Shown one piece after another: positions 61,674 through 64,000 of a DNA stretch of 64,000 nucleotides. Source of the stretch: Oculatella sp. LEGE 06141 (GTDB lineage: Bacteria > Cyanobacteriota > Cyanobacteriia > Elainellales > Elainellaceae). Both the position numbers and the translations under genes were made by a program. Position 1 is the first letter of the stretch. Each line of letters begins with the position of its first letter. Location: the NCBI RefSeq assembly GCF_015207605.1, contig NZ_JADEWO010000009.1:103254-167253 (forward strand). Direction: 5' to 3'. The notes beneath the pieces were generated by a model. That model saw only the letters and a list, made by a program, of their open reading frames with translations, ran no database searches and had not been told where the DNA came from.

Positions 61674-62498
61674 TTAGTCTTGCTGATGGGCAAACTGGTA
61701 GGCACCGATTGCAGAAAGGGCAACGGCGATCGCCAGCAACACCGGAATGCTGTACCAGGGAAATTGGGACATGGGTAGGTAGGCCGCCGCTCTCAAGCCA
61801 ATACTGGTGTAAGTGAGCGGCAGCAGATACACCACGGCCTTGAGGGCGATCGGTAAGACGGTGGGGTCAAAAAAAGTAGCCCCCAAGAATGACATTGGCA
61901 CAATTAAAAAGTTATTAAGTAAGCCAACGCCCTCTAGAGACTTAACGTTGAGGCCAACAATCACACCCAACCCAGCAAAGACAGCGCAATTAAGAACCAG
62001 CAGCACTAGAAATAACGGGTTGAGGAACCCAAAATTGCCCGTCACAATGATGGCGATTAGCATGACCGAAGCAGAGGTCATTAAGCCCCGAACCACGCCT
62101 GCCAGCATTTTGCCAAGGAATAGAGCCAGCGGATGCACCGGGAGCAGCAAAATCTCTTCAAAGGTTTTGCTATACAGTCGTTCCCCACAGATGGAGAATG
62201 TGGTGCCACCAAAACTAATGGTCATCGAAGAGAGAGCCACCATGCCCGGTAAGATGAACTGCAAATAGTTTTCACCCACAGGTGGCTGCATGGCGCTGTC
62301 GAGGGCGCTGCCTAGCCCTAAACCAAAGGCCAGGATGTAAATGATCGGGGATACTAAACCAGAGGCCGCCACTTGAAAGATTCGAACCCTTAGATCTAAC
62401 CAATCTCCCCAGAAGACCGTCAGGCTGTCCGCTAGAATGCTGCGAACAGGGGAGCCTTTAAACGTTTGACCCAGTTGAATGGAGGGTTGAGAAGTCAC
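61674..62498 (-). CDS. ABC-2 type transporter permease
   Basis: 274 residues, six membrane segments. VSPIIYILAFGLGLGSALDSAMQ, YLQFILPGMVALSSMTISFGGTTFSICGER and FEEILLLPVHPLALFLGKMLAG are typical of DrrB/NodJ-type ABC-2 permeases that export drugs or lipids. The C-terminal PMSFLGATFFDPTVLPIAL with LPLTYTSIGLRAA is also family-specific. No ATPase gene lies next to it in the window; it may be encoded elsewhere. Confidence 0.92.
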   Translation of the reverse strand: MTSQPSIQLGQTFKGSPVRSILADSLTVFWGDWLDLRVRIFQVAASGLVSPIIYILAFGLGLGSALDSAMQPPVGENYLQFILPGMVALSSMTISFGGTTFSICGERLYSKTFEEILLLPVHPLALFLGKMLAGVVRGLMTSASVMLIAIIVTGNFGFLNPLFLVLLVLNCAVFAGLGVIVGLNVKSLEGVGLLNNFLIVPMSFLGATFFDPTVLPIALKAVVYLLPLTYTSIGLRAAAYLPMSQFPWYSIPVLLAIAVALSAIGAYQFAHQQD

Positions 62499-62775
62499 AG
62501 TCTGTTGCGATCGAGAAGTTCCGTTTAAATTTTGGCACTTTACGTGAACATAAAATAATTTCTCAGCCCAACTTCATAGACCAAATTGGGAACTGGTTAA
62601 AGAGGTAGAGGCATTTCAAATCGCCCTACAGTAGAGTAGAACTATGACACAGACCCACGCAGGTCTGTCATATCGAGTTAATATCGAGCTAGCAGATAAT
62701 AAAGGGAGTAGTTAAGTCTCTCTAGATTTAGTTTCTGCCTGCTCTTGCCGACCTAACTGTACTGTTTAGATTCCT

Positions 62776-63330
62776 ATGAGACGCAAATCTCCACCAAGAC
62801 CGCCAACCAGACCTATCGATTCACCTCAGCCAAAGTCTTCTCTCTTGTCTGGCTTGAATTATATTTATGCCGCCATCTTGGGAGGGATTTTTATCCTGGG
62901 AATCGGGATTGGAATTGCGGTTAGTTCTACTGCAAACTTCAGCCCAGAAAACGTTGCCTCTCGCGACTTCATCGATCGCAGCGCTCCCAATGCGGAAATG
63001 TGCGTTCAGTATGGAGCCAGTGCGGTTTCAATGGATCTTCACGCTTTTTTAACGTTAAGTCCCTTCAGCGTCTACGTCTCTCAACCCCTGATGCAGCCGG
63101 GATGCGTACTGCGTAGCAGCAACTGGGCGGTACTGCAACGCAATAACCTGGTTAGCCAGGAAGAAGTGAACGATTGCCGTCGCCGCATGAATACGTTTGG
63201 CTTTACGGGCAGCGTAGAAGGCAACGGTGCCGATCCTAAAATCTATTGTGTCTATCAAAACGATTCGGCTCAGAACCTGTTCCTGAACGGTTCAGGAGGC
63301 AATGCCGTACCGGAAAGCGATCGCTTCTAA
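62776..63330 (+). CDS. DUF3172 membrane protein
   Basis: 184 residues. A Pro/Arg-rich start is followed by one membrane segment (YIYAAILGGIFILGIGIGIAVSS) and an outer domain with NAEMCVQYGASAVSMDLHAFLTLSPFSVYVSQPLMQPGCVLRSSNW, VSQEEVNDCRRRMNTFGFTGS and DPKIYCVYQND. Four cysteines could form disulfides. It fits DUF3172, a family of cyanobacteria and plants of unknown function. ATG 62776 is the only sensible start; a terminator follows. Confidence 0.9.
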   Translation: MRRKSPPRPPTRPIDSPQPKSSLLSGLNYIYAAILGGIFILGIGIGIAVSSTANFSPENVASRDFIDRSAPNAEMCVQYGASAVSMDLHAFLTLSPFSVYVSQPLMQPGCVLRSSNWAVLQRNNLVSQEEVNDCRRRMNTFGFTGSVEGNGADPKIYCVYQNDSAQNLFLNGSGGNAVPESDRF

Positions 63331-63369
63331 TCGCTTCTAGTCGTTGCCGCTTCTACCCCATCAGTCTCA

Positions 63370-63395
63370 AGGCGTTCCGGTTGGAACGTCTTTTG
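63370..63395 (+). terminator. Rho-independent terminator after DUF3172
   Basis: AGGCGTTCC and GGAACGTCT form a stem around GGTT, followed by TTTGTTTTT. It also lies at the end of the convergent gene. Confidence 0.9.
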
Positions 63396-63398
63396 TTT

Positions 63399-64000
63399 TT
63401 ATTGTCTCGGTAGGGGTTCAATTACTCTAATTTGCACCACCTGATTGGGCTGAATGACGGCAGGTTGCGGTGCAGCAAGATAGGTAGTGGCTCCGGCAGC
63501 GGCTCCGCCCACTAAACCACCCCCAACGCCACCCAGTAACGTTCCGGCGATCGCCCCAAGTGCCGAGTTGAGCAAAACATTATTGTTTGAAACCTGGCGA
63601 TCGCCTTGTAAAACATCTGATTCAGCTTGCAGCAGCAGGTTTCTGCCGCCGACGCTCAGCGCTTGGGCAATGAATTTGCTGCCCTGTTGCCCGGTTTCAA
63701 ATCGGCCTAGCACCTCGCTGCCCTGCGGCACAATCACCGCACCCGCCTGATCAACAATCGACTGCTCTAGCAGTAATACTTCCTGCCGTGCTTCGTTATC
63801 TGATAGTTCCAGAGCCGCTTCGCCGGGATAACGCAACCGCAACACGGCACCCGATGGAATCAAAACAGTAGCGGTTGGCGCTACCGCCACAGTGGTTGGC
63901 TCAGCGGGTCGAGCGGTCGAAAGAGACTGACCGGGTAACGGTTGACCAAATTCAATAGCGGCTGGCGGTTCGTTAACGGCTGGTTGGGTGGGTGCGGAGG
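63399..64000 (-). CDS. Hypothetical protein with glycine-zipper segment, 5' end outside window
   Basis: About 200 residues are visible; the frame stays open to the window edge, so the start lies beyond 64000 and the GTG at 63890 is not the real start. A Pro/Ala/Thr-rich linker is followed by a beta domain with VLIPSGAVLRLRYPGEAALEL and VIVPQGSEVLGRFET, then a glycine-zipper hairpin (LGAIAGTLLGGVGGGLVGGAA) and a final strand VVQIRVIEPLP. The layout recalls envelope or VirB10-like proteins, but I cannot assign a family. Confidence 0.75.
   Translation of the reverse strand, partial: SAPTQPAVNEPPAAIEFGQPLPGQSLSTARPAEPTTVAVAPTATVLIPSGAVLRLRYPGEAALELSDNEARQEVLLLEQSIVDQAGAVIVPQGSEVLGRFETGQQGSKFIAQALSVGGRNLLLQAESDVLQGDRQVSNNNVLLNSALGAIAGTLLGGVGGGLVGGAAAGATTYLAAPQPAVIQPNQVVQIRVIEPLPRQ

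Overview
The window comes from a cyanobacterium. The HIP1 palindrome GCGATCGC is scattered through it, and it carries ndhL followed by a DUF3007 gene and trpA, a DUF3172 gene, a caspase-like protein and many small proteins of cyanobacterial type. Gene density, repeats and regulators suggest a filamentous or Leptolyngbya/Oscillatoriales-like genome; that last step is inference.

Region 1 (1 to about 22.4 kb) is accessory DNA that looks like an integrated element. Its right end is a tyrosine integrase with an excisionase-like partner (20830-22292) next to the 3' end of a tRNA-Ser(GCU) gene. The leftmost part carries an Uma2-type nuclease end, a double winged-helix protein and a TumE-like toxin/antitoxin pair. 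A leftward cluster of small helical proteins (2982-5321) faces an XRE repressor across an operator with a 22-bp period. Further right are a 168-bp MITE with target duplication, a TcmP/three-Cys (DUF5131) pair, a nuclease gene broken by one stop codon, a second divergent XRE/ribbon-helix-helix switch, and a long rightward operon (12.4-20.8 kb). That operon holds two J-domain proteins, a replication-like protein with a heptad tandem repeat, an AlkB-type dioxygenase and many zinc-ribbon proteins. I saw no capsid, terminase, portal or conjugation genes. The exact 10-mer GTTCTAGGGG (reverse CCCCTAGAAC) occurs 11 times between 2979 and 19776, and I found it only once in the remaining 42 kb. Several copies sit at gene junctions, where they supply stop codons or Shine-Dalgarno sequence.

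Region 2 (22.4-64 kb) is ordinary chromosome: lgt, cobM, an epoxide-hydrolase-like enzyme with a thioesterase, pgm, an Lrp/LysE pair, a large TPR protein, a GAF histidine kinase, a caspase-like protein lacking its catalytic dyad, sat, mnmA, a zinc-exporter/alkaline-phosphatase operon, a decayed amino-acid permease, a Na/Pi symporter, murG, ndhL-DUF3007-trpA, two tandem Ser/Thr kinases, aroF behind a leader with two attenuator-like structures, lysS, an ABC-2 permease and DUF3172. Between the genes are several MITE-like repeats with AGAGGATGTTTGAAA-type ends.

The best leads for something undescribed are the iterated GTTCTAGGGG motif, the TcmP/three-Cys module inside the element, and the tandem attenuator upstream of aroF.
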